IMG/VR virus record: IMGVR_UViG_3300009136_000029
Location: 1 to 28,266 of that record
DNA: 28,266 nucleotides
Strand: one strand, 5' to 3'
DNA from: a virus
Shown here in pieces: positions 6,715 to 14,446 of this stretch (position 1 is its first letter; each line of letters begins with the position of its first letter). Below the pieces are notes generated by a model. The model was not told where the DNA came from and searched no databases. It was given only the letters and a program-made list of their open reading frames with translations. The position numbers and the translations under genes are program-made.

Positions 6715-7769
6715 GTTATATCCTCCTCGTGGCATCCAGAAAAGCATGTGAATCGTAGCAATCCAGATAAATCGTCATTTATTGTCACAGTGATTACCCT
6801 GGCCTCTCTTGAATCTAAAACGATTGGCACTTCTTGCGCTTTAAAATCAAATGCAACCGTTACGAATGTGTTTGTGCCGTCATCTATTTTATTAACTATT
6901 CTACCCGTTAATGATAGAAAATCCCCTAGGTTACGCACTACTCCCGACACGTCGGAGTCAGTTAAATTTACACCTATGCCATTCGCTAAAGTAGATATAG
7001 CACCTATTTTATTATAAGCAAAGGCTGTAATACCCGTGCCAACATCCGCCCAACTAAATTCCAGTGTATTAACGTGTAGTTTTGTTCCAGCGCGAGGCTT
7101 TAGAGTGTAAATTAATGGTTCCCCGAATTCTTCAATCTGTATGTCATCAAAATAAATTGTAGGCCTTGTGCCCCCACTTCTTGTTATAATAATATCTAGT
7201 TCATCAACTGTAATATTGTCAATCTCTAAATCAGATTTTGGAATAACAAAAGATTGATAAGAGCCAAGAAGTGAGGTGTTAATATAATCATTTAAACTCA
7301 CAGGAACACCAACATTTACCCCGTTATTTTGGAACTGTAATAATATACTATTGTTTAATGCGCTATATATCTGCAAATTAACTTGACCAGTTATAGCTGT
7401 GTAACCGCTCATGTCTATCTCGCCAGCATCATTAAACGTTGCTGTGCTTAAATTGATTGCACTTGTAACAGTTACCGCCGCGCCGCCACTAACGCCAACA
7501 CCTGCCGCTGCAAAATCCCACGTACCTAACACAGCCGCACCAGTCCAGCCCGTAGCGTCCCCACCATTATGGATTAACTCTGGCGTGCCAGTAAACGCAA
7601 CGTTCTGATTCATCGCTGAGCCAAATGTCTCATTAATTAAAAACTGCCCCGCTAAAAGACTAGTGAGCATAGGCTCCGTATACACCATTTGCCCCACACC
7701 TTTCTCCTTGGTGTATAGTTCGGCAGGCTTATGCGAGTCGTTACCTATAATAAAGGTGTTTATTGTCAT
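6711..7769 (-). CDS. Virion beta-sandwich protein with carbohydrate-binding-like domain
   Basis: A 352-residue protein of the tail cassette. After a 50-residue start, the region from about 60 to 215 looks like a galactose-binding / carbohydrate-binding jelly roll: 'WDFAAAGVGVSGGAA', 'EIDMSGYTAITGQVNLQIY', 'VPVSLNDYI..SLLGSYQSF', 'VDELDIIITRSGGTRPTIYF' and DDIQIEE. The rest (about 215-352) is a second beta-rich domain. There are no catalytic residues I can point to. Its start overlaps the upstream stop by four bases (ATGA), and its own stop overlaps the LamG adhesin start in the same way, so the proteins are probably made in fixed ratio. Confidence 0.82.
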   Translation of the reverse strand: MTINTFIIGNDSHKPAELYTKEKGVGQMVYTEPMLTSLLAGQFLINETFGSAMNQNVAFTGTPELIHNGGDATGWTGAAVLGTWDFAAAGVGVSGGAAVTVTSAINLSTATFNDAGEIDMSGYTAITGQVNLQIYSALNNSILLQFQNNGVNVGVPVSLNDYINTSLLGSYQSFVIPKSDLEIDNITVDELDIIITRSGGTRPTIYFDDIQIEEFGEPLIYTLKPRAGTKLHVNTLEFSWADVGTGITAFAYNKIGAISTLANGIGVNLTDSDVSGVVRNLGDFLSLTGRIVNKIDDGTNTFVTVAFDFKAQEVPIVLDSREARVITVTINDDLSGLLRFTCFSGCHEEDIT

Positions 7770-8320
7770 TCTTCTTCCACTAAAGTAATTGTACCAGTTA
7801 TATTCGCAGTTGCAGTTTCCACCAATAACGCGAGTGCCTGCCCCTTTGGTATCCTTATACGCTCACTAATCTCAATAACATATTCCGTATTAACCACGGC
7901 GCACTGAATAAAGCGATGTATTCCTGAGCTAGTTAAACCCGTGATATCCGCTCCACTTTGTATAGTCGCACTTGGAGACGCTGACGAGCCAACCGTGCTT
8001 GAAACAGGGGCTAGTGTTGAGCCTCCTGCCGCCACTCCTGTAACCCCGTGCAACTCCACTTGGGTAGTTGCCGTGTCTGCACTCAATGCTATCTCGTCTA
8101 TATGCAGAGTTTTATCACCAGTGTTTTTAATATAAACAACATAATCTCCCGCGCCCGTAGGGTTCAAACCGTCAAACGGTAAAGTCCAGACGTTACCAGA
8201 CTCTCTATTTATAACGGCATCTGCCGACTCCGAAACCGATTTAACAAACGCCCTTTTTTTACTATCGACTTGGACTGTATTACGCCCACCGTCGCCACTT
8301 CCTTCTATTTCAAATCCCAT
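7766..8320 (-). CDS. Virion beta-sandwich protein, paralogue of the 199-residue neighbour
   Basis: A 184-residue protein predicted to be almost all beta strand. Its layout matches the next gene upstream: an N-terminal 'SVSESADAVIN', then a strand 'DYVVYIKNTGDKTLHIDEIA', a Gly/Ser/Thr-rich variable middle, and a C-terminal 'RIPKGQALALLVETATANIT'. The same order of IKN, PKG and asparagine-containing strands in both proteins suggests gene duplication. It is likely a structural subunit of the tail or baseplate region; the function is not known. GGGG 6 bases before the ATG serves as ribosome binding site, within the end of the upstream gene. Confidence 0.8.
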   Translation of the reverse strand: MGFEIEGSGDGGRNTVQVDSKKRAFVKSVSESADAVINRESGNVWTLPFDGLNPTGAGDYVVYIKNTGDKTLHIDEIALSADTATTQVELHGVTGVAAGGSTLAPVSSTVGSSASPSATIQSGADITGLTSSGIHRFIQCAVVNTEYVIEISERIRIPKGQALALLVETATANITGTITLVEEE

Positions 8321-8321
8321 C

Positions 8322-8921
8322 TTATACCCCGTTTATTAAATGACAAATTAACGCAACGTAACAAGTTAAACTTGTGTTGCTATCTTGTGGCGTTATCTTT
8401 ACGCCGATACTAGTCCCTTTCGGAATTACCTCGTCTATCGCAGCAAATACCCGACCTAAGTCCGTTTGATATATTAGAAGATGCTCCGTGCCGTCCGTCA
8501 TTGTGTCGCCCGTAGCGCCTTTGTATGCATCTGATAAAGATAGCGTATTGGATGAACCGTAATTTCTATTGGAATTTATATCAACATCAGTTGCGCCACT
8601 AACTATAGTGCCTGTTGTTGGGTTTCTAATCACGGTTATAATAGGCGCATCAGTAGCAGCACCGCCTGTAGAGTTTTGAAAACCTATCGCGAGGGCTGTA
8701 ACTAACAGGTCTTGTGTTTCATTGTTCTTAAAGTAAAGAATTGGCGTTTGCACCGCGTCCGTTAAAGTTACCTCTCCAGTGTTTATATTATACGCGTTTC
8801 CTATTAGATTAGCTTGCGTCTGCTCCGATGTAGTTTCTGAAAAGGTTTTTAACTGCTTCGCTGTTGTGACACCAACCTCATATATTCCTTTACCGCTGTC
8901 GCCGTGTATACTATCTGCCAT
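8322..8921 (-). CDS. Virion beta-sandwich protein of the tail cassette
   Basis: A 199-residue beta-rich protein. Recognisable stretches are 'ANLIGNAYNINTGEVTLTDA', 'TPILYFKNNETQDLLVTALA', 'VIRNPTTGTIVSGATDVDIN' and 'VIPKGTSIGVKITPQDSN' ending in CYVALICHLI. This pattern recurs in phage virion proteins annotated only as hypothetical or structural. It is a paralogue of the downstream 184-residue protein. AAGGAG lies about 9 bases upstream of the start, inside the end of the preceding gene. It probably forms part of the tail tip or a fibre attachment layer; this is inference from context. Confidence 0.82.
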   Translation of the reverse strand: MADSIHGDSGKGIYEVGVTTAKQLKTFSETTSEQTQANLIGNAYNINTGEVTLTDAVQTPILYFKNNETQDLLVTALAIGFQNSTGGAATDAPIITVIRNPTTGTIVSGATDVDINSNRNYGSSNTLSLSDAYKGATGDTMTDGTEHLLIYQTDLGRVFAAIDEVIPKGTSIGVKITPQDSNTSLTCYVALICHLINGV

Positions 8922-9362
8922 TTATAGAATCTCCTTATGTGTTATTTGTTCGTCTGATAATTTAGCCAAATAATAGTTTGTTATTCTTTGTTCTTTTATT
9001 AGGGTGTTTAATGCACATACAGCCGCATCATCTACAACAATCGACTTTAATCGACCGCCCTGCTCCATAACAGGAGGTTGCTCACTTTCATATACAACCA
9101 GAAGGTCATCCAACGTTTTCATGTAGCCGTTTTCTGGGAAGTTTAATAAAATCCCATTAGGCAGCTTTTCCCCCAGTTTATCCTTATCATACGGGTTATA
9201 CATAACTACACTATGTGTAGAATTTACAATATACAAAACCCGTTTAAAGTCTAAATCATTTACCGTAATACGCATCGTTTCAGGCGTAAACGTATAATCA
9301 GTAGAAACTTTACTGCTTCCGCTAAACGCTGGTATTTCTGATGGTAATATATCAGTAGCCAT
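8922..9362 (-). CDS. Small virion protein of the tail cassette, unknown function
   Basis: A 146-residue protein, beta-rich in its first half (STDYTFTPETMRITVNDLDF, 'RVLYIVNSTHSVVMYNPYD') and helical at the end (ALNTLIKEQRITNYYLAKLS). I do not recognise a family beyond its likely structural nature. Its ATG overlaps the upstream stop by one base (TAATG), and its end abuts the 199-residue gene, so it is part of the coupled tail operon. Confidence 0.8.
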   Translation of the reverse strand: MATDILPSEIPAFSGSSKVSTDYTFTPETMRITVNDLDFKRVLYIVNSTHSVVMYNPYDKDKLGEKLPNGILLNFPENGYMKTLDDLLVVYESEQPPVMEQGGRLKSIVVDDAAVCALNTLIKEQRITNYYLAKLSDEQITHKEIL

Positions 9363-9820
9363 TATAAACTAAATACCTCTGTTGGTGGACTAGAAATAGT
9401 ATAGAACTCAGAAGATTTCTCGTCTAAATTCGGCCAGATTGCTTTTAAGTCCTCAGGCGTTTCCGCTGTTGTTAAGTCTATCTTAGCAGGTAAATCTCTC
9501 AACACTTGTTTTTCTGCTTGAACATCCAAACCCTTCATTGTTTCTATATCTAGCACTTTTATTTTCGCGTCCCGTTTTTTGCGTATCTCTTTCATATGAA
9601 CGTCACGGGCTTTTGGCATATCAACCACAACCTTTCCCCCTTCAATACACCACGCGTTCCTGAAATACCTGTCTTGAGGCAAATCCGCCGCTTCTATGAT
9701 TTTATACTCAATACCGTCAGGGACGCTTTTTGCCACCACCTCTGCAAGTGTTTTTGTTTTATCAACAGGCGTAACATATGTAACGCTACCGTCTAATTCT
9801 GTAAAAGCTATTACTTTCAT
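9362..9820 (-). CDS. Tail-fibre-associated phage protein (DRxFRNAW family)
   Basis: A 152-residue protein. The middle motif 'LPQDRYFRNAWCIEGGKVVV' followed by 'DMPKARDVHMKEIRKKRDAK', a helical 'KVLDIETMKGLD', 'KQVLRDLP' and a closing 'PEDLKAIWP' is a widespread phage family found just after fibre genes, often regarded as a fibre assembly helper or minor tail protein. I place the start at the ATG at 9820, which has TTGGAG upstream and clears the previous gene; a longer frame to 9940 would lie within that gene and begins with an unrelated sequence. The exact role is not established. Confidence 0.85.
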   Translation of the reverse strand: MKVIAFTELDGSVTYVTPVDKTKTLAEVVAKSVPDGIEYKIIEAADLPQDRYFRNAWCIEGGKVVVDMPKARDVHMKEIRKKRDAKIKVLDIETMKGLDVQAEKQVLRDLPAKIDLTTAETPEDLKAIWPNLDEKSSEFYTISSPPTEVFSL

Positions 9821-9821
9821 C

Positions 9822-10820
9822 CTATCTATCTCCAAAAAATGCGACACCAATATAATCAAGGTCTGGGTTTGTTCCTGAATCTGACCACACAGCAACAGGG
9901 CAAGCACCCGCAGTTTGATTTGCCTGCGTTGTTGTGCCACCTATAAAGCCCGAAATATTAGACCCACTACTTGCAATTCTACCCCAACCCGTCACCGCAT
10001 AATTTGCACTTCCAAAAGCTGTTGAGAAATTGACCGTAAACAATCCAACCCCGTTGTCACTAACAGACGACACATTAAAACTATCATAAACACTCAGTGT
10101 TCCAGTTGAGTCAAATAATACCCACGCTTTGCATATTCCCTCATGCCCTATCATACTGGACACCGATGGAACACGCGCTGTATCTGTTCCTGTTTTAACC
10201 TCCGCAACTGTCGCAAGCTCTACAGTTCCTTCTACTGTTTCGGAAGCTGAACTTGAGGCCGCTGTAATCTGGTCTGTTAATAAATAATCTGTACCATCAT
10301 AACGAACCGCATAAGAAATACCATTTTTTAAATCACCAGCCGCCACCGCTATTTTTGCACCTGAAGAATTAATCTTCTTTAGATTTGTTGCAGTTAAGCC
10401 GCTTATTGCTAACGTGGTTTCGCTTGATGCAAGGGTATTGTCCGCGTTCGTAGTAAATGAATGCTCTTGCCCTGTTACTAATGCAGCAATTGCAGGGCTT
10501 GGTGTTAACGTGTAGGCCGCTGAAGTTCCAGCCGTAGTACCCAAGTAACCAAAGTCGTTATCTGCCACCTGTCCAGCGTTAGGAGCATCAGTAACTAGCG
10601 TAGCATCCGCCACAAGGGTAACCTTATTACTCCCTAGCTTCAGATTGCCAGTCATAGTAGTTTGACCATCTGTTGCAACCGAGTTTGTTAGCTCCGCTGC
10701 CACACCGTCCATTTCTTCGTCAAAACGTGATGCAGTTATAGCAATGCTATTTGCTGCGTCATCTGTCCAGTCATATACACGGGTAAAAGTACCAGTGCCG
10801 TTTCTTGATGCGTTTGCCAT
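9822..10820 (-). CDS. Tail fibre protein
   Basis: A 332-residue fibre. The N-terminus 'FTRVYDWTDDAANSIAITAS' plus 'RFDEEMDGVAAELTNSVATD' and GQTTMTGNL is the common virion-attachment head of podovirus-type fibres. The middle (about 85-215) is Thr/Ala/Ser-rich with repeated short strands. The C-terminus from 'KAWVLFDSTGTLSVYDSFNV' through 'DNGVGLFTVNFSTAFGSANY' is a receptor-binding or trimerising tip seen on many fibres. AAGGAG lies about 11 bases before the ATG. It is the first gene of the adhesin cassette and is followed closely by the helper-like gene. Confidence 0.9.
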   Translation of the reverse strand: MANASRNGTGTFTRVYDWTDDAANSIAITASRFDEEMDGVAAELTNSVATDGQTTMTGNLKLGSNKVTLVADATLVTDAPNAGQVADNDFGYLGTTAGTSAAYTLTPSPAIAALVTGQEHSFTTNADNTLASSETTLAISGLTATNLKKINSSGAKIAVAAGDLKNGISYAVRYDGTDYLLTDQITAASSSASETVEGTVELATVAEVKTGTDTARVPSVSSMIGHEGICKAWVLFDSTGTLSVYDSFNVSSVSDNGVGLFTVNFSTAFGSANYAVTGWGRIASSGSNISGFIGGTTTQANQTAGACPVAVWSDSGTNPDLDYIGVAFFGDR

Positions 10821-12251
10821 TTATTTAGACTCCTTTATTGCGTTTCGTAGTGAGCCGCTTTGCGCTCTATTTGTTATTTCTTGTTGTATGCCTTTTGTTG
10901 CTCTTTTTCCCGCACTTTCTGCGGCTTTCCTTGCTGCGCCTGAAACTACAGCGCCCGTTATAGCCCCGCCCGTTCCACCGAGTATCCCACCTAAACCAGT
11001 TGATATTAAACGACTGCCAACTATAGTTCTTAGCGTATTTGGTATAACGCCACTCTTTGCAGCCTTCTCTATTAACTTTCTTTCCTTTGGGCTATAACCA
11101 CGCATTCTTTTCTTGTTTCTAGCAAGAGTTCTAAATCCGTTTTTTATAGATGTAGCGGGATTGTCTGTGAATTCTGCGTTTTTCAAAATACGGTCTATAT
11201 CTTCCATACGTTTAGAGGCAGACCATAAGTCACGACCTTCTTTTAATAATTTACCACCTTCGCTCTTTTGTATCTCTGAGCGGAATTTATCTTGTATCTC
11301 TAATAGTTTTTTACCATCTGCATTAAGCCCATCTCTATAGTTCTTCGATATAAGCTGTCCCAACTCTTCATCTATTTGTTGCGCTCCATCTAAAGTAAGA
11401 ACTTCGCCTTTTCTAACTTCCATAAGCTCTAGGGCGTTATCAATATCGTTACTGCCTTTACGTAAAGATTCCGCTCCAGCTTTCTTACTTTCTAATGAGT
11501 TTATAAGATTTAACCTTACTGCGTCGGGAAAGTTTTCCCCCGCCTCTGCTGCTTGCTTATATTTATCTGCTGATAACGTTTTTAAATCATCAGGTTGTAA
11601 CGCTTCTTTGCTTTTTTTTGTAAATAAAGCTGTTGCACGTTCTTTTGCTTGCGCCACAGCGGCTGGAGCTTTTGCAATCACGCCTTCTGGTGCTGTTGTT
11701 GCCACACTTTTTGCCGCTCCCAACCCTTTGAGCAATGGTAATACACCAATGATATTTGCACCAGCCTCTAGCAATCCCGCCACTCTCGGATTACCCTCTT
11801 TAAACTCACTGTATAACTCACCGCCTTTTTGTATAGCTTCTATTCCTGCTTGCCCCACTGGGGTTGCAGCTAATTGTTGTAACTCTGCGCTCAATTTCTC
11901 TTCGCCTTTATCCGTCATGGCTGCGTGGAATAATGCTGTTGCGCCCTCTCCCACAACATCAGTAACGCCAGCCGCGAACTGCCCCGCTCCTCTTATTTGC
12001 GCCTCTGCCTTTCTTATTCCACCCTCTTTAGGCTCCCCCCCTAAAGGCACAATAGCCTCTGCTAAATTAGCAGTTTCTGCACCCCTTTGCCTTTGTCGCT
12101 CAAAGAATCCCGCCTCTTGCGGCTCTACCGCTTGTGGCTTATCAAGTTCTACATCAGTAACCTCACGGAACGTTGGTTGCATGGCTTGAGGCCGCGCACT
12201 TTGTTCCGCTGGAGCATCTAACTTTATATCTTGCACTTGCCTAAAAGCCAT
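10821..12251 (-). CDS. Internal virion / DNA-ejection-type protein
   Basis: A 476-residue, Ala- and Lys-rich, mostly helical protein with two tandem N-terminal motifs: FRQVQDIKLDAP (residues 3-14) and FREVTDVELDKP (28-39). Hydrophobic Gly-rich segments lie around 160-180 (VAGLLEAGANIIGVLPLLKG) and 412-436 (LISTGLGGILGGTGGAITGA), the latter like a glycine zipper able to enter a membrane. A long helical region lies between them. The make-up and position after the other ejection-type gene suggest a protein ejected with DNA that crosses the host envelope. There is no direct family match; the function is inference. Confidence 0.82.
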   Translation of the reverse strand: MAFRQVQDIKLDAPAEQSARPQAMQPTFREVTDVELDKPQAVEPQEAGFFERQRQRGAETANLAEAIVPLGGEPKEGGIRKAEAQIRGAGQFAAGVTDVVGEGATALFHAAMTDKGEEKLSAELQQLAATPVGQAGIEAIQKGGELYSEFKEGNPRVAGLLEAGANIIGVLPLLKGLGAAKSVATTAPEGVIAKAPAAVAQAKERATALFTKKSKEALQPDDLKTLSADKYKQAAEAGENFPDAVRLNLINSLESKKAGAESLRKGSNDIDNALELMEVRKGEVLTLDGAQQIDEELGQLISKNYRDGLNADGKKLLEIQDKFRSEIQKSEGGKLLKEGRDLWSASKRMEDIDRILKNAEFTDNPATSIKNGFRTLARNKKRMRGYSPKERKLIEKAAKSGVIPNTLRTIVGSRLISTGLGGILGGTGGAITGAVVSGAARKAAESAGKRATKGIQQEITNRAQSGSLRNAIKESK

Positions 12252-12252
12252 A

Positions 12253-13368
12253 TTAATCCTGTATAAACGTTTTACCGTCTGGTGTTTGAAATACTGGTTT
12301 ACCGCCCGACGTTCCTATCTGAGTTGCTCCTTGCGGTAACACCTCAATTGGTGCGTTTAATGGATTGGTAGGGTCGAACCCAGCAACCTCCTCTTTAGCA
12401 CCAACTTGTCTTTGCTTTGTTTTAATGTTAGCCGCTTTTGCTGCTATAAACGCTTTTAGTATAGCGTCTTTTTCTTCTGGTGATTTATTTACATCACCTA
12501 ATGTTGCTTTTAAGCTTTTACCCTCGTTCTCTGTAAACTGCGCCCCAAAGGTTTGTCTTAGCAAAGGAAGTATTTCGTTATCAATTTTAGCTATATATTC
12601 AGACCTCGCAACCGCACCTTGTCCAACATCTAAACCTAACTCTCTTCTAGCTATATCCGCTGCTTGTCCTGCCTTTGTAAATGTGGCGGTTTTTCCTAAC
12701 TCACTTAGCTCTGCCGCAACTCTTTGAAGGTTAGGGAAGGAGGCTATTTGTGCGTCCAACTCCGTTATCGCTATACCCTCTTCTTTTCCAACAATTTTAG
12801 CAATCTCTTCCGCTTTTTTAATAGCTGGCGATAACTTAGCTTTTGCCGTTAGCTTTCCTGTCTCTTTTTGCTCTTCTATTTTTGATACAGACTCCCCGAA
12901 ACCTTCTTTAACTGTTACATCGCCCCCAACACTTTCAACTAAGCCCTTAGCCCTTAATGGGTCAGCACGCTTTATATTTATAAACCTTTGTTGGTCTTGT
13001 GGCGTTAATTTATTAAAGAACTCAAACTCACGTACAGCACTAGGGCTATCAGCTTTATTTGGCGCAAACTTTTTACTAAACAACTCCTCTTGCTTCGCTC
13101 TTGGTAACGTAGCAAATGCGGCTTGTTGCTCTGGTGAAGCCCCAGACTGAGCTATAACGTTAGCCATTGAGCTTTGTCTTTGCGTTTCTAGTTCTGCTAG
13201 TTGGGGTTCTAAATCTGAGCGCTCACGATTGATATCACGTTGCCTACCCACTGATAGCAAATTAAACAAAGCTCTACCGCCTGAGTTGCTTATTCCTGCG
13301 CGACTTTGGTCTAGTCTTTTCTGTCTTAATGCATTATTTGCTGCTGACCTTTCAATTGCTTCACGCAT
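12253..13368 (-). CDS. DNA-transfer / ejection-type virion protein
   Basis: A 371-residue highly charged helical protein. The conserved core lies at about 256-308: 'YIAKIDNEILPLLRQTFGAQ' then FTENEGKSLKATLGD and 'KSPEEKDAILKAFIAAK', a pattern present in many phage proteins annotated as DNA transfer or internal virion proteins. It ends 'GKPVFQTPDGKTFI'. The N-terminal 60 residues are Arg-rich and could bind DNA. Its ATG lies inside the last codons of the upstream gene (8-base overlap) with GGAGG 6 bases before it, a clear coupling signal. The role in DNA delivery is inferred from family and position. Confidence 0.83.
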   Translation of the reverse strand: MREAIERSAANNALRQKRLDQSRAGISNSGGRALFNLLSVGRQRDINRERSDLEPQLAELETQRQSSMANVIAQSGASPEQQAAFATLPRAKQEELFSKKFAPNKADSPSAVREFEFFNKLTPQDQQRFINIKRADPLRAKGLVESVGGDVTVKEGFGESVSKIEEQKETGKLTAKAKLSPAIKKAEEIAKIVGKEEGIAITELDAQIASFPNLQRVAAELSELGKTATFTKAGQAADIARRELGLDVGQGAVARSEYIAKIDNEILPLLRQTFGAQFTENEGKSLKATLGDVNKSPEEKDAILKAFIAAKAANIKTKQRQVGAKEEVAGFDPTNPLNAPIEVLPQGATQIGTSGGKPVFQTPDGKTFIQD

Positions 13369-14437
13369 GTTTAACCTCCACCATTTCTAGTCCAATCATA
13401 TCATAATTTACAGCTTTAAAACCATCAATTTCAGTTACCGCCTCTGGTCTTGTTTTCTCGACTTCCTGCGCCATTACACCGCGATAACGCCCAGCCCCAT
13501 ACTTAGAAGTATCTTTATAGTTAAACTCGTAAATATTGAAGCCTTTTTCCCTACCGACCACCTCTATATCTTCTTTTAATCGCTCATCTGAACCCGCAAA
13601 AAATGACGCCACTGCAGGCAATGCTTGGGTTATTTGCCCAGCTATTCCCGACCCTTGAGTAGGTCCTTGCATACCGCCACCCATCGGAGTTCCCGCAGAA
13701 CTTCCAAAGCCGCCGCCTCCGGCAAAGCTTGTCACTCCCTCGATTGCCCCTATCACATTCTCACGCTGGGTATTAGCCCTCGTGGCTTCCAGAGCGTCAC
13801 GGGATAGGTTCATTAGGTCTGAGTTCTGTATAATACCGGCCGCGTCTATTGTGGGAACTCCACTTAAGAATCCTTCCGTGTTAACACCACCTAACTGGTC
13901 TGCGAAAACATTCGCTTCATTCATTGCTAAATTTCTGAGTCTCGTTTGCTCGTTACTTGCTGCTAGTTCGGAACTTCCAGCTAAGTTTACAAGTAGGTCT
14001 TGCTCTTCACGGCTTAACCTTGCTAATTCGTCTGACCTTGCCTCACTGCCAACTGGTAAACCTTGTGTTGCTAGTTGCGTTTCCGTGCGTCTTCTAGCTG
14101 TTTCTATAGTAGGTTCTAGGCGTGATAAACCTCTTTCAAAGGTTAAGTCTCCTATTCTCTTTGCTTCGTCTGCAAACCTATCGTCTCCACCTTCTAAATC
14201 AGATAAGAAAGATGTAGCTAAAGCTTCTTTTGCCGCTCTAGTTTGTTGTTGAAACGGGGTTTCTGTTACTGTTAGCGTTGAACGTCCTGTTTCTGGGTCT
14301 ACTCCGAACTCTCTTCCGCCCTCTGGTGTCTCAAAGTTTATACGATTCAATTCGTCTTGCTGGTCGATTATCGCTTGTGGGTCTGTTATAAATGACGTTT
14401 TCTCGCCACCCCCAAATAACTCATCAAAAAAACTCAT
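13361..14437 (-). CDS. Virion protein with C-terminal S74-type intramolecular chaperone domain
   Basis: A 358-residue protein. Residues 1-225 are helical and Glu/Arg/Leu-rich (QQQTRAAKEALATSFLSDL; 'ARRRTETQLATQGLPVGSEA'). Residues 236-270 are a flexible Gly-rich linker. Residues 283-352 match the peptidase S74 / endosialidase chaperone: SDERLKEDIEVVG, 'GFNIYEFNYKD', GRYRGVMAQEVEKTRPEAV and 'AVNYDMIGL'. The Ser283-Lys288 spacing fits the self-cleavage dyad. S74 domains normally trimerise and release fibres; here the body looks like an internal or ejection protein, which is unusual. It lies between the nozzle-like protein and the ejection-type genes. Confidence 0.88.
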   Translation of the reverse strand: MSFFDELFGGGEKTSFITDPQAIIDQQDELNRINFETPEGGREFGVDPETGRSTLTVTETPFQQQTRAAKEALATSFLSDLEGGDDRFADEAKRIGDLTFERGLSRLEPTIETARRRTETQLATQGLPVGSEARSDELARLSREEQDLLVNLAGSSELAASNEQTRLRNLAMNEANVFADQLGGVNTEGFLSGVPTIDAAGIIQNSDLMNLSRDALEATRANTQRENVIGAIEGVTSFAGGGGFGSSAGTPMGGGMQGPTQGSGIAGQITQALPAVASFFAGSDERLKEDIEVVGREKGFNIYEFNYKDTSKYGAGRYRGVMAQEVEKTRPEAVTEIDGFKAVNYDMIGLEMVEVKHA

Positions 14438-14446
14438 AACATCTAC

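Noticed and set aside
9822-10820. Tail fibre tip as target of a diversity-generating retroelement
   Set aside because: No reverse transcriptase and no template/variable repeat pair is visible in the window.
10744-12189. Long + strand frames opposite the ejection-type genes
   Set aside because: They are antisense shadows of well-supported - strand genes, with Ser/Leu/Ala-rich low-information products and no start signals.
12365-12385. GGGTCGAACCC resembling a tRNA T-loop
   Set aside because: It lies within the ejection-type gene, and no acceptor, D or anticodon stems can be built around it.
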